A DNA stretch of 64,000 nt from Dendrophyllia cribrosa (GCA_024195265.1 JAJLRJ010000007.1:9039328-9103327); one strand, 5' to 3'; shown: positions 10,987 to 21,159, counted from the stretch's first letter. Numbers and translations: made by a program. Notes: generated from the sequence alone by a model not told the origin.

Positions 10987-10993
10987 TATATAT
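10987..10993 (+). promoter_or_regulatory. candidate TATA box of the secreted-peptide gene
   Basis: TATATAT lies 85 bases upstream of the ATG at 11078, a distance compatible with a start site near 11015-11020 and a short leader. Confidence 0.35.
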
Positions 10994-11077
10994 TGCTGGT
11001 CACGAATTCATCGAACTTACTTTTAAGGCCTGTTTGCGTTCATCTTGTTATAAGCCCATCAGTTTGAAGCGATCACC

Positions 11078-12951
11078 ATGTACAAAAAGATTTTACTTTG
11101 CATTTTTATTTCTGCTTTACTGATGTTCAACCAAATGAACTGCTCCAACACAAGATATAAACCACTGGGACCAGTTGGTAAAAAAGGCTTTGCCCATGGG
11201 AAATTCTTAAAGGTACTTTTATAACTATTTTCAAGAAAGATTAACAGGGACTTATATGTGCATCTGGGGCAGCCATAAAAGCTATTCTGCATTTCTTTCA
11301 TGAAGTTATAAAAGTAAAATTTGCGATTTTTTGTTTGGACCTTCTTGCGTTTGAACAGGCTAACTTTCCTGTTTGCTGTCTGAAGGTCTTCCTTCTCCTT
11401 TTGACATCATTTTAGGATGCTTTAGACATGTATGGAACGTCGGGTAATTTTTCTTTTGTTGTGTTGAAGACCGTTTAAGACAAGTCTTTTAAGATTCTTT
11501 ACAAGTTGTGTTTCTTATTCACTTGCAGAGCGAAAATGGAAGAACTGGTGATGGCTTTATAAAGAGTGGGCATGCTGGAAGGAGAGTGTTTCATCAAGAC
11601 GACGTAAGTACTAGCGTAATATTGATTTCATTTAAGTGAAACTTTACTTAGTTCTAGTGAATAAAGTGTCGGACACGAGGACTCGAGTTCTGGGCTATGC
11701 CCTTTCAGTAAGCCTGCGGATGCGAAGCAAACACAAGACTTAGGAAGACAGTTTTTTTTGCATTGGGGGGCGCTGATACTTCCCTCATGAGCATCCTCGA
11801 AAACTCGCATTCTACGTATCAACGTCTCGTGTTCTCAAGTACACAGATGGCGACCGACCAATTCTTAGCTTGGAGAGAATGTTCGAGGCTTGTCATGGAC
11901 TAGAATCCAGCCCCAAGCTAAACCATTCTGCTGCTGCGTGCTTTGTTTTTTGAAGAGTTGTTTGTCGTCATTGTTACTCATTATTATATTGGTCTTTTTT
12001 GCCTTTCAGTATATTCTTATATGAAACCCTGGACGTAGATTATGTATATTTTTTCCTTTATCGACAAACAGTATACCTCTTTGGCGCTTGAGGTCCATTA
12101 CGTCCAATTATCTCTCAGCCTTTAACCAAGAGTTAAATAGCACCTTTCACGGGAATATTGGAAAAAATGCGTTAATTAACTGAAAGCTTTCAAATGCGTA
12201 TGGCGGTGAAGGATACTGAGAGCACCTGTTCTGGACAACTGAAAATGATATATGTAATGGATTATATAATAACTGCAAATAACGTCGTTTTGGTAAATTT
12301 ACATCAGACCGAAGGAAAATTTTCCTTTAAAGGAAACTGCACTGAGAAAACTTAAGTTAGGTTTATTTTTAATATGACAAATAGGTTTTATTTATTTACA
12401 ACTATTCTTAAGTGGTTGCAACATTTCAAATTGAACTAACAAATCTAAAATTTCAGAAAAAGTTTAAAAATTAATAGCATCACAAGGAAGTAGGACCTAA
12501 TAGAATTCACGGCAAAACCACACTGCAGGATTTTAAAAGACACAAAAGTAAAACAAAAAAGGTTTCACTCTTTAAGGGGGCTCGTAATGTCTTTTTAATA
12601 GCTTTGAGTCAAAATTGTGCTAAAATTCAAGCAAAGTAACTGTTCTCACAAATAAAATGCTCCCAGAACACGAAGAGGAAGATATCAAATGAATTTTCGA
12701 AGGATGAACAAGCGTACCAAGATTCAATTTTTGCTGATTTTTTTCAATACACTGCACTAGTATAGTGAAAAATAACTGGATCAAAATTTTGGCATACAAA
12801 TGTGTCTCAGTTTTGCTTTTTGGGGTTTTGGTGGGTAACAGAACCTCCTTTAAGGTTTTGGCAGCGTATTTGTTATAAATAATACAGTGTGTTCTTTATT
12901 CGCTTACAGTACGAAGATGCCGGCGGAAGGGAACTTTTTGAAGAAAAATAG
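11078..12951 (+). CDS. small secreted peptide precursor, 83 residues, three coding exons
   Basis: Coding exons are 11078-11212, 11529-11603 and 12910-12951. All junctions are GT-AG and in phase 0, and the stop TAG is the last codon of exon 3. The ATG has ACC in front. Residues 1-22 look like a signal peptide (basic MYKK, then LLCIFISALLMF, ending near NQMNCS). The rest is hydrophilic and basic, then acidic (DDYEDAGG, LFEEK), with no cysteine in the predicted mature part. Two glycine-dibasic sites, GPVGKK and HAGRR, match the cleavage-amidation signals of neuropeptide precursors. A fourth, noncoding exon at 13747 ends with a polyadenylation signal. I do not recognise the family; a non-hormonal secreted protein is possible. 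Confidence 0.75.
11604..12909 (+). other. intron 2 of the secreted-peptide gene
   Basis: 1.3 kb, GTAAGT donor and TTCGCTTACAG acceptor. No gene or element recognised inside it. Confidence 0.6.
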
Positions 12952-13220
12952 GTAAGTTTTCCACCATGATGTTTTTTGCGCATACAAATTAACTCAAAAC
13001 AACTAGCGACAACCGATAATGTTCGTGGATAATTGAGATTAAAAAAGCGACAAGTTAATGCATATTTTCTAAAGCAAAATAATATAATTGAACGTTTGGC
13101 GTTGATCTGAGAGCAATCCTAAATATTGGGCGTAATAGTCCTGAGTAACATAAAAAACAGCGTCTTGTTTGATTTTTGCCGCAGCAATCGTGTGATAAAT
13201 ATCGTATGACATAATACTGA

Positions 13221-13395
13221 GGGATGGCGCAGTCGGGTAAGAGCACTCGCCTCCTACACTGTGGTGCGGATTCGAATCCCGGGGTATTGAACGGGTCTCC
13301 TCCCGGAGGAGGAATTAATGTATGGTACTCCCCAGTTGAGCTATGGAGCTAACCGAGGAGAGCTGGTGATTTGTGAGATCGTACTATTTTATTCG
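13221..13395 (+). repeat. tRNA-derived SINE in intron 3
   Basis: The head reads GGGATGGCGCAGTCGGGTAA (A box) and later GGATTCGAATCCCGG (B box) with spacing like a tRNA. A body follows with CCTCCCGGAGGAGG and TGAGCTATGGAGCTAACCG. The anticodon arm does not fold, so this is a SINE head. It lies in the intron between the stop codon exon and the 3' UTR exon of the secreted-peptide gene. Confidence 0.7.
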
Positions 13396-13442
13396 CCATC
13401 CACAGGCATATTACGAACTTACAACTTATCAGGTTTTCAGTT

Positions 13443-13515
13443 GGCATGATAGCTCAGTTAGGAAGAACTTTGTATCGATAATCACAAGGTCACGGATTCG
13501 TTCAAATCTTGATTT
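13443..13515 (+). pseudogene. decayed tRNA-like sequence
   Basis: TGATAGCTCAGTTAGGAAGA resembles an A box, and CGGATTCGTTCAAATC a damaged B box, at tRNA-like spacing. T-stem pairing is incomplete. Probably a SINE or tRNA relic. Confidence 0.35.
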
Positions 13516-13746
13516 TTAGCATCATGGTGCGGAACTTTAATTTCACTCTCACTTATTTTTTTTCAGTCGCTTCATTAAATTTGGGGGATGTTTAAAAGTA
13601 GGGTATAAGCAAGGTACCTAACTAGTCAGCCTGTCGCCAGTCGGTTTTATTTATTTAATAGTTCTGTTCCATTATCGATATTGTGCAGCATCAGCTCTAT
13701 TTGAGTAGCAGTTTATAAACTTTAATGTTTTTGTTTTTTCTTCCAG

Positions 13747-13885
13747 ATTTAAAACCGTCCAGGTACAAGATGTAGAGTCAGATGGTTTTACTAAGCTCGC
13801 AGACAAGAGACTAACACTGAGATAGAATGTGTTTTAAAATGTAATGTTATCGGTAAATAATAAAAGCTGTGTTTGAGTTGCAAAC
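13747..13885 (+). terminator. 3' UTR exon and polyadenylation signal of the secreted-peptide gene
   Basis: A TTGTTTTTTCTTCCAG acceptor ends at 13746, and AATAAA lies at 13859-13864. A stop codon directly before an intron, as here, sits at the last exon junction and is short enough not to predict nonsense-mediated decay with certainty. Confidence 0.6.
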
Positions 13886-14162
13886 CTCTATTTTCTTTGC
13901 TTTTCTTTTATGAAGTGGTGTAGTGGCGTCTGCGATTTACCATTGATGTGATCGTGTTCAAGACCACGCGATTTTTCCCGGAATGTGTGGAAAATGATCT
14001 GACTGGTTCTTAGCTTTGTGTTTGGGCAATGTGCCATACAGGATTTCGATTGGTTGTTAATATTAGCGTGGGTTTTCCAGGGCTCAGTTAATAATTATAA
14101 TACAGCTTCCGTTTCACGCGCGTGTAGTGCATCCGAAACAAAATATGATCGGATCACGACGT

Positions 14163-14229
14163 CAACCTCGTTCCCAGGGTCTCTCTTCTTCCCGACCCGA
14201 GAAGAAGAGAGACCCTGGGAACGAGGTTG
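14163..14229. mobile_element. 67-bp perfect hairpin, CAACCTCGTTCCCAGGGT
   Basis: The arms are exact inverted copies with almost no loop (centre CCCGACCCGAG). It is repeated at 19758-19823 with one base lost. Probably a minimal foldback element. Confidence 0.8.
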
Positions 14230-14532
14230 TCACGACGTTTGAAGATTCGCCTCAGTAAAGGTAATTTTGAACTGGCTACAGACTGCAGTCCAATTTTATT
14301 ACCTGACGCCGCTAAGCTGAAGCACACTGAGCAGAAAATGCTTTTGACTTATGGTATTGTTCCGAACTGGGATTAATTATCGCTAATTGCCTCTGGAAGG
14401 CTGATGACAGTTTTTTCGTGGGGTCCAGCGATATATAAACGAGCCTTCTATGTGTGTTACTAGAATTATGTCACCATTACTAAGAATTAATTTATAACGT
14501 GGTTCGTATTACAAAATCCAATCCTCCATGAA

Positions 14533-14605
14533 GGCCCTGTGGCCCAACGGATAAGGCATCTGACTACGAATCAGGGGATTCCAGGTTCGAATCCTGGCGG
14601 GGTCC
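14533..14605 (+). tRNA. tRNA-Arg (anticodon ACG)
   Basis: 73 nt without an intron. The acceptor stem GGCCCTG pairs with CGGGGTC with wobbles, the anticodon stem TCTGA/TCAGG encloses CTACGAA, and the T arm CCAGG TTCGAAT CCTGG is perfect. A T run directly downstream is a Pol III terminator. ACG reads CGU and, after A-to-I editing, CGC and CGA. Confidence 0.9.
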
Positions 14606-14655
14606 TTTTTTTTTCGTCATAAGTAGAATTGATGAACTTTTGTTACCAAATGATG

Positions 14656-14954
14656 TAGCCTGCGTAGCAGGCGTCGGGGAGAAGGGAACTGGGGAGAAAG
14701 GGAAAGGACGCCTGCAATAAAGACCCCCATTTGTTCATTTCTGGGACGCTGGCGGCGGCAAATTCTGATTGGCTAATTCGCGCTGGGCAGTAAACAAAGT
14801 AAATTCCCGCGTGAAGTCATCCATGCGCAAAAGCGCGTGCCCGTTTCTGATTGGTGAACGTATTGACAGTTGACGTAATTCGATTACCAGGAAATCGGTG
14901 GGCGTAATGCGAATATCCCGGTTCTTGTAGCAGGCGTTCCTTCCCTTCTCCCCC
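14656..14954 (+). mobile_element. truncated MITE, TAGCCTGCG family
   Basis: The left end TAGCCTGCGTAGCAGGCG matches the complete copy at 20251-20601, but the right end is missing where copy 1 of the segmental duplication has its deletion. Confidence 0.75.
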
Positions 14955-14966
14955 TATGTACTTGGG

Positions 14967-14992
14967 AAAATATTTGGCTCAAGGTCATGGCA

Positions 14993-15026
<34 letters not shown>

Positions 15027-15052
15027 TAAACCCGACTCAAAGTATTTTATCA
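14967..15052. mobile_element. imperfect hairpin with CGAGCGCAGCGAGGTCCGT core
   Basis: An inverted repeat centred on GACCGAGCGCAGCGAGGTC, flanked by ATGGC/GCCAT and ATATTTGG/AAAGTATTTTA. Repeated at 22389-22477. The same core sits inside the palindrome at 27947-28090. Confidence 0.65.
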
Positions 15053-15299
15053 TATGACCAATTTGGAGACAAAATAACTTAAAATCTAAAGAAGGGGGGT
15101 TTTGTGCAATTTTAAAGTTTTAAAATGATAATTTAAAAGTACATAATTAGTAGTCGGAAACATGCAGCAATCAGTCTGCTATCAACCTGAGGTACGCTTG
15201 TTTGGTTAATCGACCCGGCGTTTTCTGTACGTTTCTATCCATTCTTTGTAACTCTTTTCATTCTCTATCCCTGCGCTCAGTCGAATAGAAAACATTTCC

Positions 15300-15475
15300 C
15301 ACGTATGGACTCGGCGTCATATGACGGTTGAGTTTGTTGTTGGTTCTTATCTTTGCTCCGAGGGTTTTCCTCCGGGTACTTCGGTTCTGCTTCCTCCATA
15401 AAAACCAACATTTCCAACTTCCAACTCGATCCAGAAACAGTGGAAGAAAGAGCCACCTCGTGGATTCCACTGAAA
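15300..15475 (+). repeat. SINE body fragment
   Basis: Contains GGTTGAGTTTGTTGTTGGTT, TTTTCCTCCGGGTACTTCGG and AAAACCAACATTTCCAACTT. The tRNA head is missing. The other copies are 22728-22903 (duplicate) and an inverted one at 52090-52215. Confidence 0.75.
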
Positions 15476-15952
15476 TTCCTATTTATTTTATTTATTTACT
15501 GCCGGCCAGGTTTCGTGAAAAACTGAAAAATCTACATACGGCCGTAACAAAAAATGAAGTCCTTTACCTGGCCATTATAAAATGATAACGAATTCACCAA
15601 ATATTTATATTACCTAAAACAAATCGATCCCAGCTGCGTAAATTATACTAAGTGTAAGGACTTTTAAAAGGGGTACTAATATAGGGGAATCTTTGTTTAC
15701 CATTTATGTAGCCTGCGGACAGACTTCCAGTCGCCCCTCCGAGCCAGGAGCCTGTTCGCAGGATACCTTGTAAGAGACTAGACTGTTTCGCATTTTATAT
15801 AGCATAGATAGCCGTGCTATAGTTCGCTTACTTTATAGTGTCTTCCATTTTAGGGCTGAAAGCATTTTGGTTACACTATCTTTGCGGTGGAAGCGATTTA
15901 CAACCCAGCGTGCAGCTCTCCTATCTCCTCTCTTATCGTGTTTAAATATATG

Positions 15953-15953
15953 C

Positions 15954-15987
<34 letters not shown>
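15953..15987. repeat. (ATT)n microsatellite
   Basis: About 11-12 ATT units at the 3' end of the LINE fragment. The duplicate at 23380-23417 is slightly longer. Confidence 0.9.
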
Positions 15988-15988
<1 letters not shown>

Positions 15989-15989
15989 C

Positions 15990-17260
15990 TTTGAACCATC
16001 TCAACCGTGTTAATGTTCTTTTATCTGTATATGGATCCCACACAGATGAACAATATTCCAGAATTTGGCGTACTTAGGCCTTGTATGCCGTTTCCTTGGT
16101 CCTAGGTGGGCAATGTATTAAATTCCGCTTAAGAAAACCAAGAGTTTTATTGGCTTAATATTCGAGATGTTTTTAACATGTTCGTTCCAGCGGAGGTCGT
16201 CGGATAGATAGACACCAAGGTATTTTACAGAGTGCAGAGAGTCCCGGGTTTGTCCTTTAAGTGTATAGTCATGAGATAACCCGCGACAAAGGCGGGAAGC
16301 TCTACAGAATTGAAATCAGAAACAGTTGACGTACCTCAGGAAGGAAATCTTGAGGCAAAAAACTGCTTCTCTTCTTTGCTGGTTTCTTGGCTGCAGTGGT
16401 ATTTTCGATATTTGGCTGAGAAGGCGTTGTTGCGCTTTGATGCAGCCGAAGGACCTCCAATTCGAGAGCCAGTTTTTCCTTCTGCAGCTTTACTAACTCT
16501 AACTCCTTGTCAAAAGGATCGGGCCGAAGCATGGCCTATTGTGGTGCGACAGGAGAACGTGTAGGTTCTTCTAAGTTCAACTAGCCTGCGAGAGTTGTTC
16601 AAGAAACGAACGAGGCGGAATGTCAAAATCCGTCGCGGAAGAGGCTTCTAATAATTATTTAGCTTTAGCGGTGCGACGGCGGGAACCTGACATGCTGATT
16701 TAAAACTGATATTGAAAGGAACGCTTGAGTTTGACTTTCACGGTCGAGAGAGCGATCGTCTCGGATGAGATCGGTAAGAAACAATTAGCGAGCAACCTAG
16801 CTGACGGATAGATGGGGAAATCTGAAATTTGAGAAGTCAGCGTGGCTCGGTAAATGTTTGCTATATGGTAATTACCAATCATCACCCAAGTGATCATTGT
16901 ACTTATTATGTATAGTCATGAACATACGTGTTTTGCTTTCTCGTGATGTGTAGAACATTACATTTTGCAGTATTGATCTCCATCTTCCAATCTGATTCCC
17001 AGTTTTCTAGATTAAGAAGATCTTGTTGCAACTGGATACAATCATCCGTGGACTTAATGGTTAGATAAACCAAGGTGTCATCTGCGAAGGGACGGACTTT
17101 AGATTTCACATACTGGGAGAGGTCGTTAATATAGGCCAAGAATAAAATGGGACCTAAAACAGAGTTTTGTGGGACTCCTGATGCCACTGGAACATGATCA
17201 GATATCGCTCCTTCAAGAACTACCCGGTTTTTTTTTGTTTGATAGCAGAAAGCTTTTTAA
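15990..17260 (-). pseudogene. non-LTR retrotransposon reverse-transcriptase fragment, interrupted
   Basis: On the minus strand, 16922-17200 encodes an RT segment with GVPQNSVLGPILF, YINDL, FADDT and WKMEINTAKC; the usual GVPQGS has N for G. After an insertion, the frame resumes from 16274 downward with SVKYLGVYL-like residues and then decays. The ATT run is probably its tail. The motifs fit the jockey/CR1-type group; the clade is inferred. Duplicate: 23418-24690. Confidence 0.75.
16275..16908 (-). mobile_element. 634-bp insertion in the LINE, with 13-bp target duplication
   Basis: TGTATAGTCATGA occurs on both sides (16262-16274 and 16909-16921). On the minus strand it carries a short basic frame (start near 16690, MSGSRRR) broken before a second frame at 16302-16532. 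The second frame has a charged helix, KELELVKLQKEKLALELEVL, that looks like a coiled coil. This resembles the gag-like first protein of a retroelement; the identity is uncertain. Duplicate at 23704-24326. Confidence 0.6.
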
Positions 17261-17354
17261 CCAGGTTACGCTAGTATAATAAGATAAGGCAAACTAAGCA
17301 AAATGCGATCGTACATCTTCTTAAAAATAGGTGCTTGTATAAGAATGGACACCA

Positions 17355-17474
17355 GGGGTCAATTTTATAAAACTTTTACAAGTGTAATTTACAAGTGTAG
17401 CTATTGTTTTCAAGCTCTGAAACAATGGCTACACTTGTAAATTACACTTGTAAAAGTTTTATTAAATTGACCCC
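17355..17474. mobile_element. 120-bp perfect hairpin, GGGGTCAATTT ends
   Basis: Arms of about 55 bp are near-exact inverted copies around TTTTCAAGCTCTGAAAC, with CTTTTACAAGTGTAATTTAC in each arm. Duplicate at 24771-24890. The frame at 17404-17613 reads through it and is not a gene. Confidence 0.85.
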
Positions 17475-17571
17475 AGAAGGAAAGAGGATTAGAGGCGGAT
17501 CGCCAATTGGAGAGTGGAATTTAGGCACATTCTTTGGTAAGTTTATCAATTCTTATGACGGAAAAAGAGAT

Positions 17572-17944
17572 CGACCCCGCCAGGATTCGAACCTGGAATT
17601 CCCTGATTCGTAGTCAGTTGCCTTAAGGCTGGTTTTCACTTATCGACGGAGTCGGAGTCGGAGTCGGAGTCGTAATCAGAAGCGCAGAGCGATACGATCT
17701 AGTGAAAATCAAACCGACGGAATCGGAAGAAGTTAACGGAGTCATAAGCGGAATCGGAAGAAAATGGAATCGTTCTGATTCTTCCGGCTCCGATTCCGTC
17801 GAGCTTATGACTCCGCTTCAACTCCGATTTCGATTTTCATTAGGTCGGAAGCGCTCTTACGACTCCGACTACGACTCCGACTCCGACTCCGTCGCCAGTG
17901 AAAACCAGTCTCGAACCAGTCTTTATCCATTGGGCCACGGGGCC
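17572..17944 (-). pseudogene. tRNA-Arg(ACG) gene split by a MITE
   Basis: The 5' third (17923-17944) and the remainder (17572-17625) together make a normal-looking tRNA-Arg with CTACGAA in the anticodon loop and a perfect T arm. The 297-bp element 17626-17922 separates them within the D arm. A 297-bp insert cannot be removed as a tRNA intron at this position, so the gene is dead. Confidence 0.85.
17626..17922. mobile_element. MITE with CTGGTTTTCACT ends, TTA duplication
   Basis: Inverted ends are CTGGTTTTCACT and AGTGAAAACCAG, with GACGGAGTCGGAGTCGGAG near one end and its complement near the other. TTA flanks both sides, the 3-bp TWA duplication expected for PIF/Harbinger transposons; the assignment is inferred. 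The right end has an extra partial repeat of AACCAGTC. Duplicate at 25042-25338. Confidence 0.75.
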
Positions 17945-18070
17945 TTCATGGAGGATTAGATTTTTTAATACGACATAATTCCAGTAACACACATAGAATG
18001 GTCTCGTTTATAAAAATTACAATAAACTGCAAGGTTGATCTGACTACGTAAAAGAGTAGACTTTGCGAGA

Positions 18071-18725
18071 CACCAATACGACAGCAACCGATATAGCAGG
18101 GTAGCAACTGCGGACAGCTGTTTCGCTCTTTATTGGAGCTCGTCAGCGCGGTGGAGTAAGCTGAACACGGCTGCAAGAATGCAGGCGTAAATAGATTACA
18201 CAATGACCCGTTCACCATATCAGGTTTCGTACCTTGGAACTAACTTGTCACCCGAATCACGCGCGCCACATCATGCTAAAAGAAAACACAGCATGGTCTT
18301 TTGTAGATTTTACTTCTAGTTCTATATATTGTGGGACCGTAGGTCTTTACAGATGCGATGCTGTGTTTTCTTTTAGCATGGTTTTGTTTATGCGTTTGAA
18401 CAGTTGAATGTTGACAATGGCTTGTCCATGTACATTCTTCTTTGTGAGACACCATTGTGACATTTTGGGACTCCTTGTTCCCCGGAACACGTGATGTGGC
18501 GCGCGTGATTCGGGTGACAAGTAAGTTCCAAGGCACGAAACCTGATATGGTGAACGGCTCATTGTGTAATCTATTTACGCCTGCCGTGCATTCTTGCAGT
18601 CGTGTTTTGCTTGCTAACACCGCGCTGACGACCTCCAAAAAGAGCGAAACAGCTGTCCGCGGTTACTGTGCGGTTGCTACCCTGCTTTATCGGTTTCTGT
18701 CGTATTGGTGTCTCGCAGAGGCGGT
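18071..18725. repeat. inverted repeat with about 210-bp arms
   Basis: The left arm (about 18065-18275) and right arm (about 18480-18722) are inverted copies sharing GAGACACCAATACGACAG, GGACAGCTGTTTCGCTCTTT and CACCCGAATCACGCGCGCC, with small indels. AAAGAAAACACAGCAT repeats inward of the arms. The block is absent from copy 2. The frames on both strands are arm by-products. 18726-19044 holds nothing recognisable. Confidence 0.75.
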
Positions 18726-19116
18726 ACGTACCTCTCGGAACGCCTCACAAGATTAGCTAAGAAAACAATAGAACAAACAACAGAACAATGGACCCTAGAC
18801 CTAAAAACAATACAAGTGCGTGATAACCAGGTCCAATGAAATTAGAGGTTATGAAGAGGTGCGTGGCTACTGGTCTCGCAAAGACTATTTTTTTACGTAG
18901 TCAGATCAGCCTTGCAGTTTAATGTTATGTTTGTTCATTTTTTTGGCTGATTAGATCTTTCGTAGATCCCACGTATCGCTTACAGCATTATCGATTGCAG
19001 TCTTTACAGATTTTACTTTCGTTTATACATTGTTGGACCCCACGAAAAAATTGTCTCCAGCCTTCCAAAGGCAATTAACTGTGTAAAGAAATATTTCTCA
19101 TGAAGTTTGATTTTAA

Positions 19117-19344
19117 AGGGGCAGTATCACGCACGAGATCGAAACTTGAAAACGTCGGCCCAGTTTTCAAGTTTGATTCCGCAAATTGAAAAAGGCCGTC
19201 GAGAAGTAGAGGTATTTGTTGAATCAAAAAATCCGTTTTGACAGCCGGAAGAAAAAAAAAATCATTTTTAACAGTGACATGTCCAAAATTCCGGTGCAAG
19301 AATAGTGAACAGTGCCGCGCGTGGAACCTCGTGATACTGCCCCT
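19117..19344 (+). mobile_element. TTAA-flanked MITE, copy 2
   Basis: Same family as 907-1131, with AGGGGCAGTATCACG ends and TTAA at 19113-19116 and 19345-19348. Confidence 0.8.
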
Positions 19345-19463
19345 TTAAGCAAATGGCATCGAAATGGTGTCAATTTTAAAACTACCTCAAAACTATTCAC
19401 TTTTCTTATAAAAGAGAGAGTATTTCCTATTTGTTTGGAAACAAGGAAAAACAACAAAAAAAA

Positions 19464-19536
19464 CGACCCCGCCAGGACTTGAACCTGGAATCTTCTGATC
19501 CGAAGTCAGACGCCTTATCCATTAGGCTACGAGGCC
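19464..19536 (-). tRNA. tRNA-Arg (anticodon TCG)
   Basis: 73 nt on the minus strand. The acceptor GGCCTCG pairs with CGGGGTC, the anticodon stem TCTGA/TCAGA is perfect around CTTCGGA, and the T arm CCAGG TTCAAGT CCTGG is perfect. Downstream on the minus strand is a T run (Pol III terminator). TCG reads CGA and CGG. Confidence 0.9.
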
Positions 19537-19757
19537 GAATTATGCCATGAAATTCTTATGTAAAGTCTGATCGCACATGTAGTGGAAAATGATCTGACTG
19601 GTTCTTAGCTTTGTGTTTGGGCAATGTGCCATACAGGATTTCGATTGGTTGTTAATATTAGCGTGGGTTTTCCAGGGCTCAGTTAATAATTATAATACAG
19701 CTTCCGTTTCACGCGCGTGTAGTGCATCCGAAACAAAATATGATCGGATCACGACGT

Positions 19758-19823
19758 CAACCTTGTCCCAGGGTCTCTCTTCTTCCCGACCCGAGAAGAA
19801 GAGAGACCCTGGGAACGAGGTTG
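19758..19823. mobile_element. 66-bp hairpin, duplicate of 14163-14229
   Basis: Same palindrome as in copy 1. One base is lost in the left arm (CCTTGTCCC for CCTCGTTCCC). Confidence 0.8.
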
Positions 19824-20126
19824 TCACGACGTTTGAAGATTCGCCTCAGTAAAGGTAATTTTGAACTGGCTACAGACTGCAGTCCAATTTTATTACCTGA
19901 CGCCGCTAAGCTGAAGCACACTGAGCAGAAAATGCTTTTGATTTATGGTATTGTTCCGAACTGGGATTAATTATCGTTAATTGCCTCTGGAAGGCTGATG
20001 ACAGTTTTTTCGTGGGGTCCAGCGATATATAAACGAGCCTTCTATGTGTGTTACTAGAATTATGTCACCATTACTAAGAATTAATTTATAACGTGGTTCG
20101 TATTACAAAATCCAATTCTCCATGAA

Positions 20127-20199
20127 GGCCCCGTGGCCCAACGGATAAGGCATCTGACTACGAATCAGGGGATTCCAGGTTCGAATCCTGGCGGGGTCC
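20127..20199 (+). tRNA. tRNA-Arg (anticodon ACG), duplicate
   Basis: Identical to 14533-14605 except for a better-paired acceptor stem (GGCCCCG with CGGGGTC). It is followed by a nine-T terminator. It looks functional. Confidence 0.9.
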
Positions 20200-20250
20200 A
20201 TTTTTTTTTCGTCATGAGTAGAATTGATGAACTTTTGTTACCAAATGATG

Positions 20251-20601
20251 CAGCCTGCGTAGCAGGCGTCGGGGAGAAGGGAACTGGGGAGAAAGGGAAA
20301 GGACGCCTGCAATAAAGACCCCCATTTGTTCATTTCTGGGACGCTGGCGGCGGCAAATTCTGATTGGCTAATTCGCGCTGGGCAGTAAACAAAGTAAATT
20401 CCCGCGTGAAGTCATCCATGCGCAAAAGCGCGTGCCAGTTTCTGATTGGTGAACGTATTGACAGTTGACGTAATTCGATTACAAGGGAAATCGGTGGGCG
20501 TAATGCGAATATCCCGGTTCTTGTAGCAGGCGTTCCTTCCCTTCTCCCCCTTTCCTTTTTCGCTCCCCCTCCCCCCCCGTTTACGCCTGCCACGCAGGCT
20601 A
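20251..20601 (+). mobile_element. 351-bp MITE with 9-bp target duplication
   Basis: The ends AGCCTGCGTAGCAGGCG and CGCCTGCCACGCAGGCTA are inverted. CAAATGATG flanks both sides (20242-20250 and 20602-20610). A 9-bp duplication suits Mutator-like elements. The interior has CTGATTGGCTAATTCGCGC and C-rich stretches. No protein. Confidence 0.8.
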
Positions 20602-20827
20602 CAAATGATGTGGATTCCACTCTCTAATGGGCGACCCGCCTCCTGGTGTCCATTGAGAACAAGCACCCATTTGTAAGAAGACCTATATGATTGAATTTTC
20701 ATTTTGGGCCAAATCTTACTTGTCTCAGTTAGATGTTAATCGTGCCTGCCCAACTCACCGCACAGATGCCCTTCAAACAATGGCCGTTAATAAAATACTG
20801 CTCGACTTCTATATCAAAAGTTCCAGG
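20602..20827. other. gene-free stretch in copy 2 only
   Basis: No gene. Part of the 1.8-kb block absent from copy 1. Confidence 0.4.
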
Positions 20828-21158
20828 TTGTTTACCATTTACCCAAAAGATCCGGAAGTTTCGGTTGGAATGAAAATGGATAGGCTAAATTGGTTTTCCA
20901 AACGGAAAATTTCCGGAGAAAACGGGATTTCTTGAAAGGTAGTCCAAAATTCCCAAACTGATCTTCCAAACAGAAAATGAAGTTTCCTTTTCCTCCTTGC
21001 TACTATTTCCAGGCCTCTTGGCTTTTATCCGTACCTGTGGAAATGTCCGTGGAAATGGAACACGCACATCCCATGGAAATTTCTATTCGGGGCTTTAATG
21101 CGTCCCATTTACTGCAATGTTCGACCAACCGGTTTTTCCGATTAAATGGTAAACAACC
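20828..21158. mobile_element. possible MITE, TTGTTTACCATTTA ends
   Basis: TTGTTTACCATTTACCC at the left and TTAAATGGTAAACAA at the right are inverted, and the interior has matching TTTCCGGA/AAATTTCC phrases. Target duplication not resolved. Confidence 0.5.
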
Positions 21159-21159
21159 C

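Larger units (their letters stand above)
13987..19581. repeat. tandem segmental duplication, copy 1
   Basis: Starts GTGGAAAATGATCTGACTGG and runs to the identical start of copy 2 at 19582. In order it holds a tRNA-Arg(ACG) region, a SINE, a nested LINE, a split tRNA-Arg, an inverted-repeat block and tRNA-Arg(TCG). Relative to copy 2 it lacks 20551-22378; the junction at 14954 lies inside a MITE. Identity to copy 2 is high by eye, roughly a few percent difference. Confidence 0.9.

Noticed and set aside
17702..17959. 85-codon Ser/Asp/Glu-rich frame (and duplicate at 25118-25375)
   Set aside because: Reads through the GACTCCGACTCC repeats of the MITE lying in the tRNA pseudogene.
20133..20315. 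Plus-strand 60-codon frame MAQRIRHLTTN
   Set aside because: It is the tRNA-Arg gene and the following MITE read as protein.
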